Assembly (NCBI GenBank): GCA_902609235.1
Contig: CACLRF010000001.1
Span: 26,800-90,799 of the forward strand
Reading direction: 5' to 3'
Source of the DNA: an uncultured Pelagibacteraceae bacterium
GTDB taxonomy: Bacteria > Pseudomonadota > Alphaproteobacteria > Pelagibacterales > Pelagibacteraceae
DNA: 64,000 nucleotides
The stretch's first letter is position 1. Every line of letters begins with the position of its first letter. The notes beneath the pieces were generated by a model. The model was not told where the DNA came from. It made no database searches and saw only the letters and a program-made list of their open reading frames with translations. Positions 53,480 to 61,617 of the stretch are shown here, piece by piece. A program made the translations under genes and the position numbers.

Positions 53480-54891
53480 TGCCTAAGAAAAAAAGTAAAA
53501 AAATAAAAAAAAATGGAAAAGGTGTTGGGGGGAAAGCAGACGTCCACGCGCACGAGGAAGGTAAAAGAAATAAAAGTTTATTAGGACATAATGCTATCTT
53601 CACACCTGAAGTAATAGACGACATTCATATAAAAGCTCAATTAGGAAGATACAGAATGCGTGGAATGGCATTAATGAAAAAAATTCCTACTTTTGATGAT
53701 CTAGTTTTCTTACCTGGAACCCTAACTAGATTTGTAATCGAAGGTTACAGAGAAAAATGTGAAACAAAAACTGTAATAGGTCCAAGATGTGAAAATCCAA
53801 TTGAGTTAGATATTCCAGTTTATATTACGGGAATGAGTTTTGGTGCTCTATCTTACGAAGCAAAAACTGCTTTAGCAAGAGGAGCAACTATGGCAGGTAG
53901 TGCTACATGTTCAGGTGAAGGTGGAATGATACCTGATGAAAGAAGATATTCTGAAAAATGGTATTACCAATGTATTCAATCAAGATATGGTTTTAACCCA
54001 CATCACGCACAATTGGCAGATGGTATTGAGGTATTTATTGGACAAGGTCAAAAAGTTGGAATGGGTGGACATTTAATGGGTCAAAAAGTTACTGACCAAG
54101 TTGCTGAGATGAGATCATTACCATCTGGTATTGACCAAAGATCTCCAGCGAGACACCCAGACTGGTTAGGTCCAGATGATTTAGCTTTAAAAGTAGAAGA
54201 GTTAAGACAATTAACAAAAAATAAAGTGCCAATACAATTAAAATTAGGCGCATCTAAAGTTTATGATGATGTACGTATGGCTGCAAAATGTGACCCAGAT
54301 TCAATTTACTTAGATGGAATGGAAGGTTCTACTGGAGCTGGCCCACATATCGCTGCTGCAAATACTGGTATTCCAGGTATAGCTGCAATTCGAGAAGCTA
54401 GGAGAGCGATCGATGATGTTGGTAAAACTGGAAAAGTAACATTAATTTATGCTGGTGGAGTAAGAGACGGTGCAGATATGGCTAAAGCTTTAGCTCTTGG
54501 AGCTGATGCAATCGCTATTGGTACTGGTTCAATGATTGCATTAAACTGTAACAAAGATATCCCAGAAGCTGACTTCGAAAAAGAGATGGGAGTAAAAGCA
54601 GGTGAATGTTATCACTGCCATACAGGACGTTGCCCAGTTGGTGTTGCAACTCAAGATCCTAAATTAAGAGCAAGATTGAACCCTGATGATGCAGCATTAA
54701 GAGTTTACAATTATCTTCACTCAATGACTTTAGAGGCTCAGCTATTAGCGAGAGCTTGTGGTAAAACTAATATCCACTCTTTAGAGCCAGAAGATTTGGC
54801 TGCTTTAACGTCAGAAGCATCGGCATTAGCTAAAGTTCCATTAGCTGGAACTAACTACACAGTTGGTGTTGATAACTACCACAAAATATAG
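53479..54891 (+). CDS. mgsC: FMN-binding glutamate synthase domain protein (MgsC-like)
   Basis: This 470-residue protein carries the FMN/Fe-S synthase barrel. IYITGMSFGALSYEAKTALA and the loop QLKLGASKVYDDVRMAA are in the barrel; CYHCHTGRCPVGVATQD holds the cysteines of the iron-sulfur cluster; GEGGMIPDERRY and TGAGPHIAAANTGIPGIAAI are diagnostic. The first 30 residues are very Lys-rich (MPKKKSKKIKKNGKGVGGKA) and unlike normal glutamate synthases. It should join the amide nitrogen or methylamine to 2-oxoglutarate with reducing power. It shares a KKK-rich N-terminus with the next gene. Confidence 0.8.
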   Translation: MPKKKSKKIKKNGKGVGGKADVHAHEEGKRNKSLLGHNAIFTPEVIDDIHIKAQLGRYRMRGMALMKKIPTFDDLVFLPGTLTRFVIEGYREKCETKTVIGPRCENPIELDIPVYITGMSFGALSYEAKTALARGATMAGSATCSGEGGMIPDERRYSEKWYYQCIQSRYGFNPHHAQLADGIEVFIGQGQKVGMGGHLMGQKVTDQVAEMRSLPSGIDQRSPARHPDWLGPDDLALKVEELRQLTKNKVPIQLKLGASKVYDDVRMAAKCDPDSIYLDGMEGSTGAGPHIAAANTGIPGIAAIREARRAIDDVGKTGKVTLIYAGGVRDGADMAKALALGADAIAIGTGSMIALNCNKDIPEADFEKEMGVKAGECYHCHTGRCPVGVATQDPKLRARLNPDDAALRVYNYLHSMTLEAQLLARACGKTNIHSLEPEDLAALTSEASALAKVPLAGTNYTVGVDNYHKI

Positions 54892-54899
54892 GGATAACT

Positions 54900-55310
54900 A
54901 TGCCAAAGAAAAAAAATAAAAAGGTATCAAAAGCAAAAAAGGTCAAGGGTCAATTAGGTAAAAAAAAAGAGACGGCTAGAGAAAAAATGATTGGTCAGTC
55001 TATTGGTTACAGATATGATGTTAATCTTTTACCTGATTATAGCAAAATCACTCCTTTTCTAAAAAAATACATTGAGGCAATGGGATGGGATGATCTTAAT
55101 TGGCTGGAAGATGTGCATATGGGTTATGAAGAGGATAGACCTGCAGTTTTCTGTAGAAATGCAAATGGTTGGGTTACTATTCCAAGTTCAATAAAGTTAC
55201 CTAACAACCAACAAGATAGAGATATGATTGCAAGAGAGCTTTTAGTTAAGTTTCAAATGTCTCCAAAACATCCCCTTGTTGATTTGAAAAAAGCTTACTT
55301 AAAGTTTTAA
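54900..55310 (+). CDS. Uncharacterised protein with Lys-rich N-terminus
   Basis: This 136-residue protein has an N-terminal Lys-rich arm (MPKKKNKKVSKAKKVKGQLG) like that of the preceding synthase gene. A folded part follows with aromatic residues (KYIEAMGWDDLNWLEDVHMG, AVFCRNANGWVTIP). No domain is recognised. It begins 8 bp after the mgsC-type gene and is followed by a terminator, so it ends the operon. It could be an accessory subunit of the glutamate-synthase-like complex, given the shared arm (inference). Confidence 0.6.
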   Translation: MPKKKNKKVSKAKKVKGQLGKKKETAREKMIGQSIGYRYDVNLLPDYSKITPFLKKYIEAMGWDDLNWLEDVHMGYEEDRPAVFCRNANGWVTIPSSIKLPNNQQDRDMIARELLVKFQMSPKHPLVDLKKAYLKF

Positions 55311-55339
55311 TATTACAATCAATAGTTGATTATTTTTGT

Positions 55340-55368
55340 AAATCTAGTGTTCATAACTAGATTTTTTT
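55340..55368 (+). terminator. Rho-independent terminator before amt
   Basis: AAATCTAGT pairs with ACTAGATTT (9 bp) around a 7-base loop and runs into a T7 tract. It lies 29 bp after the stop at 55310. Confidence 0.85.
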
Positions 55369-55437
55369 ACTCTCTTTATATTTGTAACGACTCATAAAAT
55401 TTAATAGGCTTTAAATAAACAAATATGGAGAGAGAAT

Positions 55438-56838
55438 ATGACTGATCAGTTAGGTGCTCTTACCACTATATTTACAGAATTTTACTACTGGACAACAGTA
55501 GTGCTAATGTTTTTAATTCACGTTGGTTTCTGTATGTATGAGGTTGGAGCTTCAAGATACAAACACCATCAACATACTCTAATGAAAAATACAATGCTGA
55601 TACCATTGGTGACAGTAACTTGGTTTTTGTTTGGTTGGTGGATTTATTGGGCTTTTCCAACTGGACCTGGATTAGCTCCGTCAATAATGACAGAAAGCAC
55701 AGGGCTTGTCCTTGGTGGAGGATTTGGAGGAAATGATCTTGCTAATCCAACAAATGCTCTTATGGCAATCAATCTTAACGACCATATAATGGGTGTGTTC
55801 TGGGCAGCATTCCTTTTATTTTCATGGACCGCAGCATCTATAGTTTCGGGTGCAGTTATTGAAAGAATAACAACTTTTGCATTTGGAGTTTTAGCAATTG
55901 CGATAGGATCTGTTTTCTGGTCAATAGATGCGTCATGGGGATGGCACTTTGATGGTTGGATGCTTAAAATCTTAGGTTATCATGATGCATATGCATCAGG
56001 TGTAATTCACGCTATTGCTGGTGGGTTTGCTTTAGGTGTGCTTATGGTTTTAGGTCCAAGAATTGGAAAATTTTCATCAAGTGGTGAACCAAGAAACATT
56101 GGTCCAAGAAATCCTTGGTTAGTAACAATTGGATTGTTCTTAATTTATACTGGATTTTGGGGATTTTATGCTGCTTGTAACGTCCCAATATACGATCTTG
56201 GCCCAGAGTATGGCATGGAAGGTATATCATTCTGGACAGCAACTAACATCTATTTAACACCAACTACTTTAAGTGGAATTACAATGAACTTTTTGATGTC
56301 ATTGTCAGGAGGTTTATTGGCTGGATATGTTATTGCTAAAGGTGATCCTTTCTGGACTTACTCAAGTGGACTAGCTGGCATTATATGTGCATCTGCAGGA
56401 AACGACTTGTATCATCCAATTCAAGCTTTGATTATTGGTATGATTGGAGTTGTTATTGCATACAAACTTCATTATTGGGTTGAACGAAAGTTCAAAATTG
56501 ATGATGCTGTTGGAGCAGTAGCTGTACATGGTTATGCTGGTTTTGTAGGTCTTGTAATTTGCGGTTTCGTCTTAAATGGTTACCCTTCATCTGGTTATAG
56601 TGTTGGGGCTATGTTTGATGGAACAACTTATGCAACAATTAATCCACTAGGACAATTTATTGGTGCAATAATAATGTTCTTTGTTTTAGGATTAATACCT
56701 GGCTATATCATCGCCAAAGTTCTTAATGGTATGGGTAAATTAAGAATCCCGCGTGAAGTTGAAATAGCTGGACTAGACTATGAAATGATGGAAAGTGCTA
56801 AAGAAGACGAAAAAGCAGTTTCATCAGCAACCAGGTAA
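55438..56838 (+). CDS. amt: Ammonium/methylammonium transporter, Amt family
   Basis: This 466-residue protein has about 11 membrane segments. Amt landmarks are WGWHFDGWMLKIL near residue 180, HAIAGGFALGVLMV around residue 190 (first pore His), and DDAVGAVAVHGYAGFVGL near residue 357 (second pore His). It lacks a recognisable signal peptide and has a short cytoplasmic C-tail. An SD-like GGAGAGAG sits just before the ATG. Placement between mgs-type genes and gmaS suggests it may move methylammonium as well as ammonium (inference). The next small gene starts 11 bp later. Confidence 0.9.
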   Translation: MTDQLGALTTIFTEFYYWTTVVLMFLIHVGFCMYEVGASRYKHHQHTLMKNTMLIPLVTVTWFLFGWWIYWAFPTGPGLAPSIMTESTGLVLGGGFGGNDLANPTNALMAINLNDHIMGVFWAAFLLFSWTAASIVSGAVIERITTFAFGVLAIAIGSVFWSIDASWGWHFDGWMLKILGYHDAYASGVIHAIAGGFALGVLMVLGPRIGKFSSSGEPRNIGPRNPWLVTIGLFLIYTGFWGFYAACNVPIYDLGPEYGMEGISFWTATNIYLTPTTLSGITMNFLMSLSGGLLAGYVIAKGDPFWTYSSGLAGIICASAGNDLYHPIQALIIGMIGVVIAYKLHYWVERKFKIDDAVGAVAVHGYAGFVGLVICGFVLNGYPSSGYSVGAMFDGTTYATINPLGQFIGAIIMFFVLGLIPGYIIAKVLNGMGKLRIPREVEIAGLDYEMMESAKEDEKAVSSATR

Positions 56839-56849
56839 AGGAGAAAAAT

Positions 56850-57080
56850 ATGGCAACAGTATCAAACTGGATAGATCATCTTAATAAACCAGCCGAAGAA
56901 GTTGGTGGATCGGTTTATCCTGGAGCTGGATCTAGTGAATTTATACTAGTTCTTTTGTTAATTGCTGTGTGGATAGGATGGACTGTGATTACAAGCAAAT
57001 CTGAAAGTGATGAGCTGAACGCATTATCCAGAAAAAGACACAGTGCTAACGACCATAAAAGTAATATTACTGAATGGTAA
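56850..57080 (+). CDS. Small single-span membrane protein after amt
   Basis: This 76-residue protein has one hydrophobic segment (FILVLLLIAVWIGWTVI, about residues 30-47). The N-terminal half (NWIDHLNKPAEEVGGSVYPG) and the charged tail (KSESDELNALSRKRHSANDH) flank it. A clear GGAGA ribosome-binding site precedes its ATG. It lies 11 bp after amt and is followed by a perfect terminator, so it is co-transcribed with amt and may be an accessory subunit or regulator. The family is unknown to me. Confidence 0.65.
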   Translation: MATVSNWIDHLNKPAEEVGGSVYPGAGSSEFILVLLLIAVWIGWTVITSKSESDELNALSRKRHSANDHKSNITEW

Positions 57081-57090
57081 AATAAAATTT

Positions 57091-57120
57091 GGGCGCTACA
57101 CAATTGTAGCGCCCTTTTTT
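57091..57120 (+). terminator. Strong rho-independent terminator after the amt operon
   Basis: GGGCGCTACA pairs with TGTAGCGCCC (10 bp, CAAT loop) and is followed by six T residues. It begins 10 bp after the stop at 57080. It is the clearest terminator in the window. Confidence 0.93.
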
Positions 57121-57130
57121 AATGATTTAA

Positions 57131-57283
57131 ATGAGTGAAAACAAAAAAGAACATCTAAGACCGAGTAAAATGAGAGGTGTAGCTTTTCCAAAAGCAAAGT
57201 ATGGAGTAATTCTTGCAATTATCCTTATAATTTTAGTTAATTTTATTTATTATAAAGAAACTATCTTTTCATTTTTCAAATAA
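57131..57283 (+). CDS. 50-residue membrane protein before gmaS
   Basis: The frame runs from the ATG at 57131 to TAA at 57281-57283. It has a charged N-terminal half (MSENKKEHLRPSKMRG) and one hydrophobic segment (VILAIILIILVNFIYY). It begins right after the terminator and ends 17 bp before gmaS, so it may be its co-transcribed partner. No ribosome-binding site is clear. The function is unknown. Confidence 0.55.
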   Translation: MSENKKEHLRPSKMRGVAFPKAKYGVILAIILIILVNFIYYKETIFSFFK

Positions 57284-57300
57284 TTGTGGTAGCCTTAACA

Positions 57301-58626
57301 ATGGCTAAAAACTTATTTAAAATAGCAAAACAAAAAAAAATAAAATACTTCTTAATAAGTTTTGTAGATCTTTTTGGTGTACTAAGATCAAAACTTGTTC
57401 CTGTTCATGCTATTAAAGAAATGCAAACTGCTGGAGCAGGATTTGCTGGTTTTGCAGCATGGCTAGATATGTCTCCTGCAGATAGTGATATGTTTGGTAT
57501 TCCAGACCAAGATAGCTTAATTCAATTACCTTGGAATAAAGAAGTAGGATGGCTCGCATCTGATTTGTGGATGGACGGTAAACCTGTGGAAGCTTCCCCA
57601 AGAGTAATGTTAAAAAATCAAATAAAGAAATTAAAAAAACAAAATTTAACGATGAAATCAGGTGTAGAGTGTGAATACTTTCTAATCTCACCAGATGGAA
57701 ACTCAATTGCAGATCCGAGAGACACTCAATCTAAACCTTGTTACGACCAATCTTCGCTAATGAGGAGATATGATTTAATCAAAGAGATTTGTGACTGCAT
57801 GATTGAGATGGAATGGGGTCCTTACCAAAATGATCATGAGGATGCTAATGGTCAATTTGAAATGAATTGGGACTATGATGATTGTCTAAAAACGGCAGAC
57901 AGACATACTTTTTTTAAATATATGGTAAAAACTATAGCTGAAAAACATGGTTTAAGAGCAACATTCATGCCTAAACCATTCGAAAACCTCACTGGTAATG
58001 GCTGTCATGCCCACATATCGGTTTGGGATGGAAAAAAAAATAAATTTTTAGACAGATCAGACAAACTTGGATTAAGTAAAATGGCTTACAATTTTTTAGG
58101 TGGAGTAATTAAAAATGCTTCTTCATTATCTGCTTTTTTTAATCCAACAATTAATAGCTATCGGAGGATTAACGCACCCCCAACTAAGTCTGGAGCATCT
58201 TGGTCGCCAAGTAGTATATCTTATACAGGAAATAACAGAACTCATATGATAAGAATTCCAGACCCTGGAAGGTTTGAATTGAGGTTGATGGATGGATCTG
58301 CAAATCCATATTTATTACAAGCAAGTGTGTTAGCAGCAGGGTTGAATGGATTAAAACATAAAATCAATCCAGGTGAACCTTTAAATTGTAACATGTACGC
58401 AGATTACAAGAAGTACCCTGACCTGCCAAAACTACCAAATGAACTTAAAGAATCACTTGAACTATTAAGAAATAATAAGGAAATGAATGACGCTTTTGGA
58501 AAAGAAACAATCAATAGTTATATAAAACTTAGAAAATCTGAAATAAATGAATTTGATAATATAGAAAACTTCGATAAGTCAAAACCTGTAACTCAATGGG
58601 AAAGACAAAATACTTTAGACTGTTAA
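57301..58626 (+). CDS. gmaS: Gamma-glutamylmethylamide synthetase
   Basis: About 441 residues from the ATG at 57301; a GTG at 57286 adds five residues. The enzyme joins glutamate and methylamine with ATP. FGVLRSKLVPVHAIKEMQ, GVECEYFLISPDG, YQNDHEDANGQFEMNWDYD, ENLTGNGCHAHISVWDG and NNRTHMIRIPDPGRFELRL follow closely what I remember of GmaS from Ruegeria pomeroyi, and differ from ordinary GlnA. It marks the indirect methylamine pathway. Neighbours: amt and mgs-type genes upstream. The next gene starts 2 bp later. Confidence 0.9.
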   Translation: MAKNLFKIAKQKKIKYFLISFVDLFGVLRSKLVPVHAIKEMQTAGAGFAGFAAWLDMSPADSDMFGIPDQDSLIQLPWNKEVGWLASDLWMDGKPVEASPRVMLKNQIKKLKKQNLTMKSGVECEYFLISPDGNSIADPRDTQSKPCYDQSSLMRRYDLIKEICDCMIEMEWGPYQNDHEDANGQFEMNWDYDDCLKTADRHTFFKYMVKTIAEKHGLRATFMPKPFENLTGNGCHAHISVWDGKKNKFLDRSDKLGLSKMAYNFLGGVIKNASSLSAFFNPTINSYRRINAPPTKSGASWSPSSISYTGNNRTHMIRIPDPGRFELRLMDGSANPYLLQASVLAAGLNGLKHKINPGEPLNCNMYADYKKYPDLPKLPNELKESLELLRNNKEMNDAFGKETINSYIKLRKSEINEFDNIENFDKSKPVTQWERQNTLDC

Positions 58627-58627
58627 A

Positions 58628-59761
58628 GTGAAGAGTTTAAAAAGTATTAAAAACTGGACACTTACAAAATCTTTAAAAAATAATAATTTTAGTTTTAAAA
58701 GAAATTATGTTTTAAGATTTGTTCCTTCATTACTATTAACAAACGCTTTTAAATCAATTTCCAGTTGGAAAAATTATAAACCAACCCCATTATTAAAACT
58801 TGATAAATTACAAAAAAATTTAAAAATAAATAATGTTTTTTATAAGGATGAATCTAAAAGATTTCATTTAAAATCATTTAAAGCTTTGGGTGGTGCTTAT
58901 GCTGTTGAAAAAATATCTAAAGGGAAAAAAAACATAATCATTTCCTCGGCAACCGCTGGGAACCACGGAAGATCTGTAGCATGGGGTGCGAAAAGGCTGG
59001 GGTTAAAATGTAAAATCTTTGTTAGTCAATACGTTAGCGATGCAAGGGTTAAAGAAATTAAAAAATTCGGTGCTAAAGTAATAAGAGTTAAAGGAGATTA
59101 TGAAAATTCACTCAACGAATGTAAGAAATTGTCAAAAAAAAATAATTGGAAAATTGTACAAGATGTTTCAACAAAAGATTACAAATTAGTCCCTCAACTT
59201 ACTATGGCAGGGTATTCCATAATGATCAAAGAAATTTCTAAACAAACAAATCAATATATAACCCATATTTTTTTACAAGCTGGTGTTGGTGGTATGGCTG
59301 CTGGTGTAGTTACTGGTGTAGCAAAATATTTTAAAAGAATTCCAAAGATAATAATTGTTGAGCCTGATAGAGCTGATTGTGTGCTCCAAAGCATAAAACA
59401 CAATAAATTAAAAAAAATTAAAATTAAAAAGGAGAGCATCATGGGTGGTATGTCATGTAATGAAATGTCGTATATTCCTTGGAAAATATTGAAAAAAACG
59501 AGCAATTGTTGTGTGTCAGTAAGTGATCGAAATATTGCTAAAACTGTAGCGATGTTGAAAGACAAAAAGCTTAGTAAAAATTCAATAATTGGTGGAGAGT
59601 GCTCTGCACCTGGTATTATAAGCCTGGTAGGCGTTTGTAATAATACTAAAATTAAGAAAATTATAGAACTTAACGAAAATTCTAATGTTTTGGTAATAGG
59701 ATGCGAAGGTAATGCAGATGTAAAACTTTACAAACAACTGCTATCTAAGGGCAGAAAATAA
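58628..59761 (+). CDS. PLP-dependent diaminopropionate ammonia-lyase-like enzyme
   Basis: This 377-residue fold-type II PLP enzyme starts at a GTG 2 bp after gmaS. FHLKSFKALGGAYAVEKI holds the Schiff-base lysine (about residue 77), SSATAGNHGRSVAWGAKRLG is the PLP/phosphate loop, and LQAGVGGMAAGVVTG binds phosphate. IMGGMSCNEMSYIPW and GGECSAPGIISLVGV match diaminopropionate ammonia-lyase (DpaL/YgeX), which gives pyruvate and ammonia. Threonine dehydratase-like activity is an alternative. Its coupling to gmaS is unexpected. Confidence 0.8.
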   Translation: MKSLKSIKNWTLTKSLKNNNFSFKRNYVLRFVPSLLLTNAFKSISSWKNYKPTPLLKLDKLQKNLKINNVFYKDESKRFHLKSFKALGGAYAVEKISKGKKNIIISSATAGNHGRSVAWGAKRLGLKCKIFVSQYVSDARVKEIKKFGAKVIRVKGDYENSLNECKKLSKKNNWKIVQDVSTKDYKLVPQLTMAGYSIMIKEISKQTNQYITHIFLQAGVGGMAAGVVTGVAKYFKRIPKIIIVEPDRADCVLQSIKHNKLKKIKIKKESIMGGMSCNEMSYIPWKILKKTSNCCVSVSDRNIAKTVAMLKDKKLSKNSIIGGECSAPGIISLVGVCNNTKIKKIIELNENSNVLVIGCEGNADVKLYKQLLSKGRK

Positions 59762-59767
59762 ACTCAC

Positions 59768-61189
59768 ATGAAAAAAAATGCGATATTTTGGATCAGAGAA
59801 GATTTTAGAATTGAACATAATCCTGCACTATCTTTTGCAAGTCAAAATCATGATAACGTTATTGCATTGTTTATTTATAATAAAACTGATTTTGATAAAA
59901 AACGAGAAGCACAAAAATGGTGGCTATATAAGTCTTTAGTTGAATTTAAATCAGAATTATTTAAATACAAAATCAATCTTCAAATATTGGAGGGAGAAGA
60001 GCTAGATATATTATCAAAAATTAAAAAAAAAGATAATATTTCTGTCTATTGGAATAAGATATATGAACCAGATGTAATTGCTAAAGGAAAAAAAATAAGA
60101 GATGCTTTTCTAAAAAACGAAGTTGAGTTCAAATATTTTAAAGGAAATATTCTAAATGAGTTTCAAGAAGTAACTAAAAATGATGGTACACCTTTTAAAG
60201 TATTTAGTCCATTCTGGAGAAATGCTGAAGAGAAATATCTTAGTTTGCCCCCAAGCAAAAATTATGTTTTAAAAAAAAAAATTAAATTAATTTCTTTTTT
60301 TAAAAACAGTATTGAGCCTGAAAACATTTTACCAAAAAAAAATTGGTATAAAAAATTTGAGAAATACTGGAAAGTTTCTGAAAATGATTCGAAAAAAGTT
60401 CTTAACAATTTAATTGAAAAAAAAATTAAAGATTATGGAACAGCTAGAGATTATCCATCAATCGAAGGTACATCAAAATTATCTCCATACATTAAACATG
60501 GTCAAATTCACGTAAGTACTATTTGGCAAAAATGTAATGAAATAAAATCTAAAGGAATCGGCTATAGGAAATATATCAATGAATTAGGGTGGCGTGAATT
60601 TTCACATAGTTTAATTAATTATTTTCCCGAATTTTTAAAAGGTAATTATAGAAAAGAATTTGATAAATTTCCGTGGGTAAAAAATGAGAAATTTTTAAAG
60701 GCATGGAAAAAAGGGATGACCGGTTATCCTATTGTCGATGCAGGTATGAGAGAATTATATGAGACTGGATGGATGCATAATAGAATAAGAATGGTTGTTG
60801 GTTCATTTTTAGTCAAACATTTAAGAATTAATTGGACTGAAGGTGAGAAGCATTTTAGAAACTGTCTACTAGACTTTAACAAAGCAAATAATGTTGCTCA
60901 ATGGCAATGGGTTGCTGGCTGTGGTGCAGATGCAGCACCTTATTTTAGAATATTCAATCCAATACTTCAGGGTGAAAAATTTGATAAAGAAGGCAATTAT
61001 GTAAAAAAATGGGTTCCTGAACTTAAAAATGTTCCAAATAAATTTATTCATAAACCATGGGAAATGGAATTAAAGTATCAAGAAGCTATAAAAACAATTA
61101 TTGGCAAAGATTACCCGTGCCCTATTGTTGTTCATGAGAAAGCTAGAGCTGCAGCTCTTGAAGCGTTTCAATCTTTGAAGAAAAAATAA
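59768..61189 (+). CDS. phrB: Deoxyribodipyrimidine photolyase
   Basis: This 473-residue protein has an N-terminal photolyase alpha/beta domain (IFWIREDFRIEHNPALSFA) and a C-terminal FAD-binding domain. The core motifs TGYPIVDAGMRELYETGWMH, NRIRMVVGSFLVKHLRINW and NVAQWQWVAGCGADAAPYFR are diagnostic of the CPD photolyase/cryptochrome family. It uses light to reverse UV-induced pyrimidine dimers, expected for a surface-ocean bacterium. Length is typical (about 470). It lies 6 bp after the PLP enzyme gene and converges on the yjbQ-type gene with an 8 bp gap. Confidence 0.95.
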   Translation: MKKNAIFWIREDFRIEHNPALSFASQNHDNVIALFIYNKTDFDKKREAQKWWLYKSLVEFKSELFKYKINLQILEGEELDILSKIKKKDNISVYWNKIYEPDVIAKGKKIRDAFLKNEVEFKYFKGNILNEFQEVTKNDGTPFKVFSPFWRNAEEKYLSLPPSKNYVLKKKIKLISFFKNSIEPENILPKKNWYKKFEKYWKVSENDSKKVLNNLIEKKIKDYGTARDYPSIEGTSKLSPYIKHGQIHVSTIWQKCNEIKSKGIGYRKYINELGWREFSHSLINYFPEFLKGNYRKEFDKFPWVKNEKFLKAWKKGMTGYPIVDAGMRELYETGWMHNRIRMVVGSFLVKHLRINWTEGEKHFRNCLLDFNKANNVAQWQWVAGCGADAAPYFRIFNPILQGEKFDKEGNYVKKWVPELKNVPNKFIHKPWEMELKYQEAIKTIIGKDYPCPIVVHEKARAAALEAFQSLKKK

Positions 61190-61197
61190 ATTTAATT

Positions 61198-61617
61198 TTA
61201 TTCTCCAATAAAATGATGAATTATAGTTCTTTTTTGAGCCTCTAATCTGTGTTCAAATAAATATATGCCCTGCCAATTTCCAAGCATCAATTCACTATCT
61301 TTCACACTTAGAGAAATTTGATTATTTGTTAATGCAGATTTAATATGTGCGGGCATATCATCTTTTCCCTCCGTAGTATGAAAGTATAGTTTGTTATCCA
61401 TAGGAGCTAATTTATCAAAATAATTTATTAAATCTGTTTGTACATCTGGATCTGCATTTTCTTGAACAATTAATGAGGCGCTTGTGTGCTGAATACTTAA
61501 ATTAAGAATACCATTTTTTAAATTATTTTGACCAATCCAATCAATTGTATCATTAGTAAATTCATATAACTTTTGACCATTAGTCTTAATTTGAAGATCG
61601 TAAAATTCTTGTTTCAT
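61198..61617 (-). CDS. YjbQ family protein
   Basis: This 139-residue protein matches the YjbQ (UPF0047) family: LSIQHTSASLIVQENADPD near residue 45-60, PMDNKLYFHTTEGKDDMPAH in the middle, and LMLGNWQGIYLFEHR near the C-terminus. The histidines probably bind a metal. Members show weak thiamine-phosphate synthase activity in assays, but their real role is unclear. It follows zapE with a 1 bp overlap. Confidence 0.9.
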   Translation of the reverse strand: MKQEFYDLQIKTNGQKLYEFTNDTIDWIGQNNLKNGILNLSIQHTSASLIVQENADPDVQTDLINYFDKLAPMDNKLYFHTTEGKDDMPAHIKSALTNNQISLSVKDSELMLGNWQGIYLFEHRLEAQKRTIIHHFIGE

